Shown here: in pieces, positions 12,314 through 22,374 of the stretch
Layout: every line of letters starts with the position of its first letter
Numbering within the stretch: the first letter of the stretch is position 1
Assembly: GCA_023897205.1 (NCBI GenBank)
Contig: JAHWDD010000001.1
Coordinates: 5,890,001-5,954,000, forward strand
DNA length: 64,000 bases
Direction of reading: 5' to 3'
DNA from: Exophiala sp. HKRS030
Taxonomy: Eukaryota > Ascomycota > Eurotiomycetes > Chaetothyriales > Herpotrichiellaceae
Made by a program: the position numbers and the translations under genes
The notes under the pieces: generated by a model
The model's database searches: none
What the model was told of the DNA's origin: nothing
The model's input: only the letters and a program-made list of their open reading frames with translations

Positions 12314-12815
12314 CTATCTTACACAGTAGAATATTTTTTCCGCTCTCCATTTTCGGGGGATCACCTTACCATAGTCATTCCCGTTGGGAGTTCTGACAAC
12401 CGTATGAATGTGAAAGGGCCCAGGCTGAGCAATACTCAACCGTATCCCACATTCATGGTCAAAATCACATATGATCACAGGACTGTGGATATGAAAGTGG
12501 AAAACATCATACGGTCCATAATTTCCCATCCACAGAAGGCAGGGCCGGTTGGTTTGTTATTTGATATCTTCCATCCTTGCGTGTAAAGAATCGCTAGGTA
12601 GAAAATCTATCATTTTCTCAACAAGCCTCCACAGCGCGTCTTGTGATTTTTCAGAGAAAGTTAAGACACCGACTCCAGCGTAAGGAAGTACCTTGTTATC
12701 TTGATATGCGCCTGTCAGTATGCGTCCGTCTGCGGGGTAGGGGACCCTTTCAGACATGTCCGGATGTAGCTCAGGGAGTTTGAAATTCCTACTCCAGCTA
12801 TTGGTCATCCTTTGG
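12314..12815 (-). pseudogene. DUF3500-family gene remnant, frameshifted
   Basis: Three pieces in different frames match the C-terminal half of DUF3500 proteins. 12557-12808 reads GRILTGAYQDNKVLPYAGV and DALWRLVEKMI; about 12530-12570 reads PTGPAFCGW in another frame; 12314-12529 reads VFHFHIHSPVI, FDHECG and VVRTPNGNDYGK. No GT...AG intron explains the frame changes, and the N-terminal two thirds of the family is not seen upstream, where only MSPKPKG, resembling an internal family segment, precedes a stop at about 12805. The gene therefore looks dead. The family has no firmly assigned biochemical role that I can state. Its position between the thiolase and the CMD gene suggests it was once part of the cluster. 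Confidence 0.7.
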
Positions 12816-13182
12816 GTTTTGGCGACATATCAATGCTTACTCTCCGCATATTTGTTCGGATCTCTCGAAAATGTGGGCGGAAGGTGCGGAAGAAAATCTA
12901 TAGGTCGGCATCGGGCCCTCCACGTCACACAGCGCAAATCGGCCGAACAGGCGACGCGACTGCAGAGGAGCAGGTATGCTGTGCTTTGCACGGCTCTCCC
13001 TTATGTGCTTCCTTCCCAGGGTCTGATCAATGTTCATATTCGAGTGCGATCATTTCAAAACTTCAACTTGGCCTTGCGTATATCATCTGAGACCGAATCA
13101 ACACTACAATGTCATTTTGCTATGTTAGACATAGTTATTACTGATCTTCTTCTATCATCCGTGGCCTTTTAATGCTAAAGAC

Positions 13183-14154
13183 ATGGATTTCGAAATTTTC
13201 CAGAAAACATATGTCTATACGAACATACCGGAGGGCTCGCCCACATACAATCAAGACCTCTTGGACAAACTAAGACAGGACTTGAGCAAACACGATGGAG
13301 GCAACGTTCCATGCATTGCAGTGGAACTACTTGTTAGTTTCTGCATTTTAGTCAATAATGTTGTTGCTGATTATTTGCACATGTAGGTTGCGATCTCCTG
13401 TGGTCTGAAGCGTTCGGATCTTACTGCAGGGCTTTTCCAAAATCTAGTAGAAAGCGAGAAGGATCAGACCAATGATGATGTGATGGAACACTTCTACAGA
13501 ATACGAGAGGTTATCAACATAATCTGGCCCTTTGTTGGCCTTCCTCAGGTAATACCTGCATGTTTGGCAGTCGTTGGTTATTTACGATCAAGGGGTATTA
13601 CAGTAACCCAGAAGGAGAATAGACAAAGGTATTTATGTGGCCTTGTTGACCAGACTGGTACAGATTTTGCTGACTCTCTCGATACAGACCAGATATCTCA
13701 CATCAGCACACTCTTCTGGGTACAAAGACTCGGCTGGAAATCTACAAAGCGTCGGCGAATAGCGAGGTTTTCACTATGCTAAAGGACTGTATGGGAGACC
13801 TGGCGTACGCTTTGGACTCTGTTGTCTTTGGGTCAGTACATGCTTAGTGTATGTAATAGGGATAAATTGTGCTGATTTGAGTTTGATAGCTACAATATAG
13901 GCCACGCAGGTCAGGGACTATTTTCGCTCGCAGAGACGGAATTAATTCTCACGGCAGCCATTATCTCGCTAGGTGCAACTCGACAAGCAGGGAGTCATGC
14001 GAAAGCTTGTATAGCTTTCGGATATTCAGAAAGCACGATGTCAGCTGTACAAGATGTAATACTGAAATTGGCTGATTGGCAAAGGGTGAAAATCTCACCA
14101 TTGGATATATCTTCTCTTGCTCACATGGCGCGTAAGACCTTGAAGGGGAAATAG
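13183..14154 (+). CDS. Carboxymuconolactone decarboxylase-like (AhpD-like fold) protein
   Basis: Four exons (13183-13332, 13387-13628, 13688-13831, 13890-14154) join in frame to 266 residues; every intron is 54-59 bp with GT...AG ends. Exon 2 encodes the conserved fungal segment REVINIIWPFVGLPQ followed by IPACLAVVGYLRSRGI. Exon 4 encodes the CMD core (ETELILTAAIISLG, then GSHAKACIAFGYS). CMD proteins decarboxylate gamma-carboxymuconolactone in the beta-ketoadipate route; fungal relatives also occur in secondary metabolism and as AhpD-like oxidoreductases. I see no CxxC peroxidatic pair, so a peroxidase role is not supported. Complete, with no break. Its presence beside oxygenases is consistent with processing of a ring-derived lactone or acid, but the substrate is unknown. 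Confidence 0.82.
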
Positions 14155-15065
14155 ATTGTATACACAGAGGTTCAGCTATAATGTCTTCTGACAATATAGC
14201 TTACTTCAATTGGAGGTTCTTGAATTTTTTGTAGAAACCCTCTTATCACGAAGTAGACAGTTACGACTGGACGAAGAGTGCACTTGGTCTTTCCTATGCT
14301 TGCTGTCGAAGAATTCGCCGAACATGAGCGTGTTTGATTCAAAAGCTAACGGCTTATGGACGATGGAAGGCCTGCCTTTTACAAGCTTCATAGCGTGCTG
14401 TAGCCATGATGGCAATAACACAAGCTGATTGAGATTCTTTCCTCGGAACTCAATTTCAAATATTCACGTTGAGTTCGATGGACCTTGCAAATTTACGGCT
14501 TTTCCTCTAAGAGTGACTCAGGTCTGTGCTCCCGATGTTCCCATGTATACAAAATTGCCACAGGCCTCGCGCTTCCTGGAGACCAGCTTGAGGTATGCCT
14601 TTATCACCGTGCCTGGGATCAATGGTCGGACTTGGGAAATACGGGGCTGGTGTGCTGCTTCGTACAGTGGGTCTGCAGCAACACCACAAAGTTCGGCCGA
14701 GACTGTGGCTGTGGGTCTTGGGTAAATCCCAGTTCACAAAGACCCCGAACAGTCTCGCTTCCACCCCCACGCCCGCCAGGATACTCCTAATCCGGGGAAA
14801 TTGTTGACTTGGGAATGTCGCCGGAAAGTGATTGCCTGCATTCCCGATGTGGGTGTGTAGGCGGCCATTGTGAGCTCCGCGGGGAGCGCAACCTCTGAGC
14901 CACTCCGTGTGAGTTCCGGATACAGCGAATATCTTTCAGGGAATAATAAAAATCTCCAGCAAAGGCAGAGAAGACAAAAGTGTAAACTGTCAGTCATAAG
15001 CACCACTTTCCGACCCATATCGACATCAAAATCTCGTCGTTTTACTCGAATCAGTATATCTGGCG
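14155..15065. other. Intergenic region upstream of the P450 fusion
   Basis: About 0.9 kb. Reading frames on the plus strand (14429-14807) overlap each other and show no family signature. An AT-rich stretch at 14940-14955 may belong to the P450 promoter. No site can be named. Confidence 0.35.
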
Positions 15066-17309
15066 ATGCAACAATCGGGTAATCTTTGCAGCTTCGTGGC
15101 CACGGCAGCAGCAACCATGACTTGCCCATTTACAAACCCAAGGAGCATGTTCCAAGACTTTGCGTCAGCCAGGCAGAAGAATGGACTTGAGTACAGTGAC
15201 CCTCACAAAGCTTTTGTTGTATCGAGATACGATGATATCGTCGAAATCCTGGATCAACCTGATGTGTTTGCATCGCGAGCTGCGGTGCCCGATATGCCAC
15301 CGGACCTCGCACAGATTTTTGAGGGAAAAGTGCCAGAGCGTGGTACACTGTTAGGATGGGATAACCCGGATCACGATCGCTTGAGAAAGAGTATTAGCTC
15401 TTTTTTTGTGCCGCGGCGACTCAAGAGATTTGAGCCAGTGATTCGAAAAGCTGCTCATGAATTGATTGACGGCTTCATTGACAAGGGCGAGGTAGACATC
15501 AAAGCTGCCTTTGCCCTGCCACTACCATTGAAGATGATTGTGATCTTGTCTGGCATGGAACCAGATCGCTGGGAGTGGGTAGGCTATTGTCTTGCTCTCT
15601 TCAACGGTCTGAGCATGGCACCAGATCAATCGGTGGAAGAGCAAATCCAGAATGTTCTTATTATCCATGACTATGTCGCGGATCTCATACAAAAGAGAAA
15701 AGTTGACCGTCGCGATGATCTTATTAGTCATATCTGGAACGAGCGCGATAACGGACTACAAATGACTGATTTCGAACACCTGTCCATGATCCCAGGGTTA
15801 GTGTTTGCTGGACACGAGACCACGACGCAGGTTTTGTCAATGGGGATGGCTCATATTCTCCATAACAACTTGTGGGATCAGATATCAAAAGATGATGATA
15901 CCAGGGCTCAGGCCATTGAAGAACTTTTGAGATACGAGTCTGCGATCACAGGCATGAGACGTAACGTGACCCGCGACGTCGAAGTTGGGGGTCAGTTATT
16001 GAGGAAGGGAGACGTGTTGTTTGTCGCCCACAATTCAGGCAGTCGGGATGCCAGTCGGTTTGAGAATGCAGATATTCTGGATCCAGCTCGCAAGACCACC
16101 ACTCAGCATCTCGGGTTTGGACGTGGTATCCACGCCTGCGTTGGTGCACCCCTGGCTCGTTTGGTGCTTCGAACCGAACTGTCAGTTCTTCGAGAACGTC
16201 TCCCCAATCTGCGTCTGGTGACTCCGTATGATCGGATTCATTATGAGCCTGTCGGTATTACCAGAGGCGTCAGTGAGGTACGACTTGCGTGGGATGTCCC
16301 ACACGAAAAGTTCGGAATTCCAAGCGCTCTTGCTGCTGTAGATTCAATCGAGCTTTCAAGTCCACAGGACAACAGCATTACTGTGGTTGTCAAGGAGGCA
16401 ACATTAGTAGCTGACAGCATTCTCAAGATTACTGTTCGGAAGAAGTTTGGACTCCTACCAACATGGACACCAGGATCTCATATCGATCTCAAAATTGGTA
16501 CGTTTGGGTATCGACAATATTCCCTTTGTTCTGATCCTAAAGACCACGATTGTTGGTCGATTGCAGTCCTCAAAGAGAAGGACAGTCAGAGCACCAAGTT
16601 TATACATGAAAATGTTCATGAAGGGAAAGAACTACTGCTCCGAGGTCCACGAAATCATTTTGCTTTGGAGCCGGCGGATCGTTATGTCTTTATTGCAGGA
16701 GGAATCGGTATTACTCCTCTCAAGCCAATGCTAGCAACGGCCAAGTCTACTGGGAAGCCTTATCAACTAATCTACCTGGGTCAAAGGCGCAAACACATGG
16801 CATTCGTGGATGAGTTGAGCACTCAACATCCCACAACGATCATCTGGACCAAGGATGAACAAAAGAAGAGGTTTGATCTCGCTTCGGCATTGGATAGCGT
16901 TGCCGAGGGCTCTTTGGTGTATTGCTGCGGCCCAGAAAGTCTGATTTCTGATGTTGAAGAAATATGCTCTTCGCTCCCCAAGAATGTTCTCAGGACAGAA
17001 AGATTTGGAAATCCTAACAACCTGGATACAGCAGAGAATGCTGAATTCATGGTCACCCTAGCTCGCAGTGGTCGAACGCTCGTGGTTCCTAAAGAGCGAA
17101 CCCTGTTAGAGGTACTCAATGAGAATGGAGCAGGTATTCTATCCACGTGTACCAAGGGGGTATGTGGTACATGTGAGGTAAAGGTTTTGAGTGGTGTGCC
17201 TGATCATCGTGATTCAGTTTTGACAGAGGATGAGAAACGGATGAACGATACATTGATGACCTGTGTGTCACGTTGTGTAGGGAAGCAACTTTCTCTTGAT
17301 ATCTGGTGA
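15066..17309 (+). CDS. Self-sufficient cytochrome P450 fused to FMN/2Fe-2S reductase (CYP116B layout)
   Basis: Intronless 747-residue fusion. Residues 1-410 are a bacterial-type soluble P450: oxygen-activation motif AGHETTT near residue 247, ExxR in EELLR near 292, and heme loop FGRGIHACVGAPLAR with the ligand Cys near 358. Residues 430-640 are a phthalate-dioxygenase-reductase module: flavin motif RQYSL near 482 and nucleotide motif GGIGITPL near 544. The tail is a plant-type 2Fe-2S ferredoxin (CTKGVCGTC near 693, last Cys in LMTCVSRC near 738). The order P450-reductase-ferredoxin is that of bacterial CYP116B/P450-RhF enzymes, which hydroxylate diverse substrates with NADPH. There is no membrane anchor, unlike most fungal P450s, so it is probably cytosolic. 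Translation may start at 15066 or at the Met at 15117 (MTCPFTNP). The absence of introns among intron-bearing neighbours suggests bacterial ancestry. Confidence 0.95.
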   Translation: MQQSGNLCSFVATAAATMTCPFTNPRSMFQDFASARQKNGLEYSDPHKAFVVSRYDDIVEILDQPDVFASRAAVPDMPPDLAQIFEGKVPERGTLLGWDNPDHDRLRKSISSFFVPRRLKRFEPVIRKAAHELIDGFIDKGEVDIKAAFALPLPLKMIVILSGMEPDRWEWVGYCLALFNGLSMAPDQSVEEQIQNVLIIHDYVADLIQKRKVDRRDDLISHIWNERDNGLQMTDFEHLSMIPGLVFAGHETTTQVLSMGMAHILHNNLWDQISKDDDTRAQAIEELLRYESAITGMRRNVTRDVEVGGQLLRKGDVLFVAHNSGSRDASRFENADILDPARKTTTQHLGFGRGIHACVGAPLARLVLRTELSVLRERLPNLRLVTPYDRIHYEPVGITRGVSEVRLAWDVPHEKFGIPSALAAVDSIELSSPQDNSITVVVKEATLVADSILKITVRKKFGLLPTWTPGSHIDLKIGTFGYRQYSLCSDPKDHDCWSIAVLKEKDSQSTKFIHENVHEGKELLLRGPRNHFALEPADRYVFIAGGIGITPLKPMLATAKSTGKPYQLIYLGQRRKHMAFVDELSTQHPTTIIWTKDEQKKRFDLASALDSVAEGSLVYCCGPESLISDVEEICSSLPKNVLRTERFGNPNNLDTAENAEFMVTLARSGRTLVVPKERTLLEVLNENGAGILSTCTKGVCGTCEVKVLSGVPDHRDSVLTEDEKRMNDTLMTCVSRCVGKQLSLDIW

Positions 17310-17329
17310 TCAAACGAGTGTATTTGGAG

Positions 17330-17845
17330 TCAAGTGTACGCCCTGCTATGCGTAGATTGCGACTCGGGTGTCGGACTCGATTCAGTGTTGACTTCCGTGC
17401 AAGTTCCACTCGTAGACACATATAGCGTGGGATGCTCCAAGCGTATAAGGAGGGCTCTACATAGATTATGCTTCACAGAAGCCTGTTGACTTGCGGCGGC
17501 TTCCGTCAACCTCAAAGCCACGCAGTTTTGCTTCAGGGTTCCCGTGTCATTTCGCATGGCTACGAAGTCCAGGCCCTTTGGATATTCTTCTCGAGCAAAT
17601 GAGAGCCAGGCGGGCGTAACGACCGAGTCTGTATTCCAGAAGCGTCGAAGAAACTCCAATGCCAGAAGGTATTTGTAGAAGATCGCCGATTGCATCACTT
17701 GGAGCAGTACAGCCTGGCTGAAAGTTTGCCGTGTATTATTGTTGCGACTCTCGGTACCCAGTAGGAGAAGAGGCGCTACGAGATTGTGCTGAAAACTTTT
17801 CAGGTTCTGCATTTGGCAAATACCGAAATTATTCATTCTGCGCAA
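17330..17845 (-). CDS. Hypothetical protein fragment
   Basis: Open frame of up to 171 residues with helix-rich middle (LLQVMQSAIFYKYLLALEF) and a low-complexity Thr/Ser-rich end. I do not recognise the family. It could be the last exon of the gene to its right (17963-18703), although the intervening 117 bp carry stops and no clear intron. It overlaps nothing else and is convergent with the P450 gene, whose stop is 20 bp away. It may be spurious. Confidence 0.3.
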   Translation of the reverse strand: MRRMNNFGICQMQNLKSFQHNLVAPLLLLGTESRNNNTRQTFSQAVLLQVMQSAIFYKYLLALEFLRRFWNTDSVVTPAWLSFAREEYPKGLDFVAMRNDTGTLKQNCVALRLTEAAASQQASVKHNLCRALLIRLEHPTLYVSTSGTCTEVNTESSPTPESQSTHSRAYT

Positions 17846-17962
17846 ACACTTCGGTAGGATGCAGACTCTTGACAGCTGTAGAGTAATCCAGCTTGCTCGT
17901 ATATGTGAAACAAGGTCTCATGTCCAAAATTAAGTGCCCGAGAGATGATACCTTTTTAGTCG

Positions 17963-18703
17963 TCAGTGGCGCGTCGAAAGGCTTTGCGCAAAGCGTGCAT
18001 AGTCACCTATAGGTCGATGACCATGCCGTCGCCGCCCAAGTGTCGTCACTTCCTGTACCAGCCGTAGCCAAGTCAAGAGGGGCTGTGGAACCTGGTTGTT
18101 GACAACGCACATGGGTATCTGCTCTTCATCGTCGAAAGTCGTGGGCAATGCAAAGACATCATCGACAAAAGTCTCATTGATAAGGAAATCGACTGTAGGG
18201 TCTAGGTTCGGACGATTGCGATGTGATAATGCCCAGCGTCGTTTAATAGTCCTTACTACTTTCCAGCGGCTGCGCCACACGTCTAAATCGCTTCGGATCA
18301 TCTCGAGGTTGCACAAGACCGGGATGGAAGCTAGCTTTATACATGATGGACCTCGACGCAAATTAGTTTGCTCTTCCAAGACCTCGGCGGGAGGGTTTTG
18401 GAACACGAGTGAGAGACTACGATCTGGACAGAATGCAAGCACGGGACCAGATGTGGTCGACCTCATTGATCCCGTTTTGGACGCATACACTCTCGGCTGG
18501 TCAAAGACGGCATCTTGTCGCCCGACGCGGAGTAGATCCCCTGAGGCAAGAGAAGGGCTCACGCTGTCATGTCCTTGCACATTTTCCAGCGAAAAGGAAA
18601 ATCGAGGACCAAGAATTCGTGGGGTCCGCCATCCTGAGCGACAGAGAACCGACAAGGGGGTAGAACTCACCCAAAGGTTAAGGATGTTTCTACCTATATC
18701 CAA
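17963..18703 (-). CDS. Hypothetical protein
   Basis: Open frame of 246 residues, family not recognised. The central part is helical and basic (LDVWRSRWKVVRTIKRRWAL), followed by an acidic loop and LLTWLRLVQEV. A plus-strand frame of 211 residues covers the same bases, so coding status is open; the minus strand has the more protein-like composition. No signal peptide or membrane segment is seen. Confidence 0.35.
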   Translation of the reverse strand: MDIGRNILNLWVSSTPLSVLCRSGWRTPRILGPRFSFSLENVQGHDSVSPSLASGDLLRVGRQDAVFDQPRVYASKTGSMRSTTSGPVLAFCPDRSLSLVFQNPPAEVLEEQTNLRRGPSCIKLASIPVLCNLEMIRSDLDVWRSRWKVVRTIKRRWALSHRNRPNLDPTVDFLINETFVDDVFALPTTFDDEEQIPMCVVNNQVPQPLLTWLRLVQEVTTLGRRRHGHRPIGDYARFAQSLSTRH

Positions 18704-18730
18704 CTTATTGAGTAGCGATAGATGTTTTTG

Positions 18731-19381
18731 ATGCTGGTTCTAGGCTTGGGCCCTGCTATACTAACCCTAGTTAATCTCGTTCTCCCTGTAAGCAGCTGCC
18801 AGAGTAGACTCTGCTCGATTGAGCACAACACAGTCACTGTATCAAAGTAATTTCCGAGGCAAAGAGATAGAGGGGCTAAACATTTGCAATGAGGATCTTC
18901 AAAATCATCCCTACTCAATTTTTCGCTCTAGCTAATCCAAGCTTGCGGGGAATAAAGTCGGATCGCCATTTCCTCCGGACTAGCATCTGGGACCGTTTCG
19001 CGGTCTGGAACGAGTGACGGCCACCCCTCTCAAGCATGTGCTAGCAAATTGAGTGAGCTAACGATCAATGCGAGGCTGAAAGAGAGCCGAGCATGAACAA
19101 GAGGGGCAACGAGAGCCCCTTCACAATTACCACTTCGTTGTTGTACCCGAGGGCGTATGCAGGTACGGTCCGGTGTGGATCGAGGTGATTGGAGTAGAAC
19201 TGTGCAAGGGAAGCTAGATGAGCAACTTCCCACGCTAACAACCGGGCTTATGCAAACCCGGACCCCGCTTCACGATGCAAATTGATATCGATCCAGAAAC
19301 TGCCATGGCTAATCTTGAAGCTTGCGGAATTGGATCCCACACCGATGGCCGGATCGTTATATACCTGCTTACTGAACGGGC
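18731..19381. other. Intergenic region
   Basis: Holds no recognisable gene. A short plus-strand frame starting at 19275 overlaps the probable first exon of the acyltransferase in another frame and has no family signature. Confidence 0.35.
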
Positions 19382-21035
19382 TTGTCCCATACCAGGCAAC
19401 GTTCATTTTTCACCCCAATGTTCTCTGAAAAGACTCCCCATGAATCGAACGGAATGCTTCCATCCTGGAAAAGGTATATCCTTCAGACCACACAGTCTTG
19501 GAGATGGCCCAACTATTTCCCGACTTCTCGGCAGGTCAATGGGCCTGACTATGTCGCCCTGCTTCCAGAATCTTCGAGAACTAGCAGCGATGTAGAGTTG
19601 GGTTATCTGAGTGAGTTTTTGATGGCATCAACCCTGTGACAGAACCCAAGGCTGATCAAGCTCAGAACCAACCTCACGTCGAATTCGTAACCCAACCTTG
19701 GACAAGATCCACACAGCACTACTTACAATCTTCGGCCTTCTCTGGGCAGCAATCCGACCCAATATACTGACCAAGAAAGAGAAGCGTGAACTACACCAGT
19801 CAGCGTGGCTCGATGGAATTCGTGGAGTGGCTGCTTTCTTCGTTTTCTTCAGCCATGCCGCGGAGATACGCTGGAACGATTTACGGCACGGATGGAAACA
19901 TGGAGGCTACTTTCTTCAATGGCCCATCATCCGCGTCTTTTATGAAGGCTCATCCATGGTGTCGGTCTTCTTCGTCGTCAGCGGTTTCGCAATCAGCTAC
20001 AAGGCCCTGAAGCTCGCGAAAGCCCAAGAACATGGGAAAATATTCGATACTCTCGTCTCGTCCACATTTCGACGGGGCATCCGATTGTATCTGCCGTGTG
20101 CCGCGATAACGCTCTTGCGCGCCATCACGAACTATATCAGGGGCACAAAGGGCGCCGCTCCAACCTTTTGGATCATGCTATGGCGATGGGTCAAAGTGGT
20201 TGTCTCGGGTGTTAACCCTCTCCGGCTTGACAAATGGTACTTCAACGGCTCTTTTCGCCAGCTGGAACGGGTTATGTGGACCATTCCGGTCGAGTTCCGT
20301 GGCTCCATGGTCGTCTTCCTCTGCATTCTCGTGGTGGCGAAGGCTCGGCATGCACAGCGGATGGCTGCAATCGCGGCTCTCATCGCCTGGTCCTGCTGCG
20401 TCGGCGAGTGGGACATTGTCCTCTTTGTTTCGGGAACGTTTCTGTGCGAACTCCATCACAGGACCTCGTCAAATTCGGGCTCGAACGGCGGCGACACGAG
20501 CTTTTTGTGGCGTTTTCTGTCTGCATCTGCCTCAATCCTGCTCTTACTGCCTCTGCTTTACGTCCTCTCTCAGCCGGAAAGCTATTGGGGAAATGGCGAC
20601 ACGCCAATCTCGGGCTGGCTAGATGCCCATACACCGGCCGCGTGGGTGGAAAACAAAATGGAGGCTGGCAATTTCTGGCACTGCATCGCTGCTGTTATAC
20701 TGATCTTCCTCGTCGACCACTCTCCTGTCCTGCAACGATTCTTCATGTCGCCGATCCCACAGTACCTTGGCGAGATCTCATTCTCTTTGTATCTGCTGCA
20801 TCCATGGCTGATTGACCTGGTCGGTAGGAAAATTGTCTTTTTCATGTTCCGCCGGATGAAGGAGCTGGGTCCTGGAATTGGACCAGAATATCTTGGGGCC
20901 ATCTTGTGCCTCATCCTCTTTCTGCCTCTCCTGTTCTGGGTTTCAGATATTTCGACCAGGTGGTTCGACCGTGGTGGCGTGCGACTAGCACGGTGGGCTG
21001 AAGATCGATTCTACAGCGTAAACGCTCGATCGTAG
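19382..21035 (+). CDS. Acyltransferase-3 family integral membrane protein
   Basis: Multi-pass acyltransferase (Acyl_transf_3), a family moving acyl groups onto sugars, lipids or small metabolites. The conserved start of the domain is WLDGIRGVAAFFVFFSH near 19810, with the catalytic His in FFSH; further hallmarks are FFVVSGFAIS, WTIPVEFRGS and the late ISFSLYLLHPWLI. About ten hydrophobic segments are visible. The main exon has no ATG upstream of the domain. A 55 bp intron (19611-19665; donor GTGAGT, acceptor CAG) joins it in frame to an upstream exon ending VELGYL, so the start lies among Mets between 19382 and about 19460; the exact one is uncertain. Total size near 530 residues is normal for fungal members. 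Its link to the catabolic cluster is only positional. Confidence 0.88.
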
Positions 21036-22374
21036 GCTATAGGCACGACTTTATCTTGATATCTTAGCTTTTCTTCGCATCCACATTTAAATCTCATTGT
21101 ATCTTTGTCAGTTTTCCATCACAGAATGGTCATTGATTGGCTTACATGAAAATGGTCTACGCTACTAACAGGAGATAGTGGAGAGTGCTTGCTAGTGCTT
21201 TGCTGAGTCTCATAAGGCCTGCTCAGGAAAGAGGCATAAGCGGTCACTCCATCGAACAGGATTTTCGTTTTCTCCCTCCTTGATACCTTCACAGCGATCC
21301 GCTTCGTTGATTAATCGAGTACTGCCGATAGAAGTGGATGAAGGATCTTCATATTACTGCTTCAGGGTGGTATTTGTGGTCATTCGGCGTGGTTTACTTG
21401 TCTCGATGTGCCATGGTCTAATCGCTCGAACTTAGGATAAGAGGGACAGGATGGCTTAATGTATACTCGGCGTCGTCGTTTCATTCGTGAATCTTCTAGA
21501 AGACGTAGACTGCAAAGAGTGTTTGACCATCTCTGGGTCTTCGGGATTCGTATCGTGCTTGTGTTCAAGTACTGATCGCGTCGAGAATATACCGCAAAAG
21601 TCGATAGGCAAAACGCTCTGAGGGATGTACATGAGGCTCAAGCGGTATATCATGTCGTCACAGTTGTGGTGCAAAGGCAGGTTGCGACCGCATTGCGAGA
21701 TCTGTTATGTGCAAATTCAATTCCCTCTCTTTATGAGTTTTTTCATTGTCTGGTCATATATTCAGATCCTCTGTGGCTATCTTCTCAAACACTGGCTGCC
21801 TCGTGAGAAGCGTGATAAGGGCTCGACCGCATGTTGTAGGACGGATAGGAACCGAGAACGGCAAGGTAGTTCGAGGCTGGCCTCATCTTCGATCTCTGGC
21901 GTGTACATGGCATATGTTGAGGGTCAGAATCTGGTTGTACTGGCGCCTATATCGAATCAATATCATTGAACGTGAAAGCCATCGTTAGTATGAATTCAAC
22001 GACCGTTGGAATCGACAGTCGGAGAGTAAGGATCCACGTAATTCATTCCGAGTATTCCTGAGTAATGTGTCGAATACGGGAGTGAACGTCATAGTAGACA
22101 GAATCTTTCGCTTCGAGATGAAAGAGCAATCAATGATACAGGACTATTCTATCGTCATTCATGACTACTGAAGAGAGAGAACGGTCGTTGGCGATTTCAA
22201 TTTGTGTGGCAAGCAATATATTCGTAGACAACAAAAGATTGTGCTACGCAGTGTAGAATGATATTATTAATATTATTCTACGCACTTCTCCGTAGCCATA
22301 CAAATCGTCAACGACCTGTTCCAACCACACAAAGTACTCTGTATCGCTTCCATCAATTCTCATAATCGCAATAT
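21036..22374. other. Long intergenic region between two convergent membrane-protein genes
   Basis: About 1.3 kb between the stops of the acyltransferase and of the leftward membrane protein. No family-like reading frame is present. Moderately AT-rich. It contains the hairpin described at 22243-22296. Confidence 0.4.
22243..22296. repeat. Imperfect inverted repeat (54 bp hairpin)
   Basis: Outer arms GCTACG / CGTAGC and inner arms GTAGAAT / ATTCTAC flank an AT-rich loop centred on ATATTATTAATAT. The left and right arms align over about 20 bases with small insertions. It lies about 80 bp downstream of the membrane protein stop (on the minus strand). It could act in transcript 3'-end formation or be a tiny footprint of a transposon; neither can be decided from sequence. 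Confidence 0.55.

Noticed and set aside
18096..18731. 211-codon plus-strand frame
   Set aside because: Overlaps a more protein-like minus frame; Arg/Ser-rich composition typical of a shadow.
20178..20815. Several 80-190 codon frames over the acyltransferase
   Set aside because: Shadows of one well-supported membrane enzyme.
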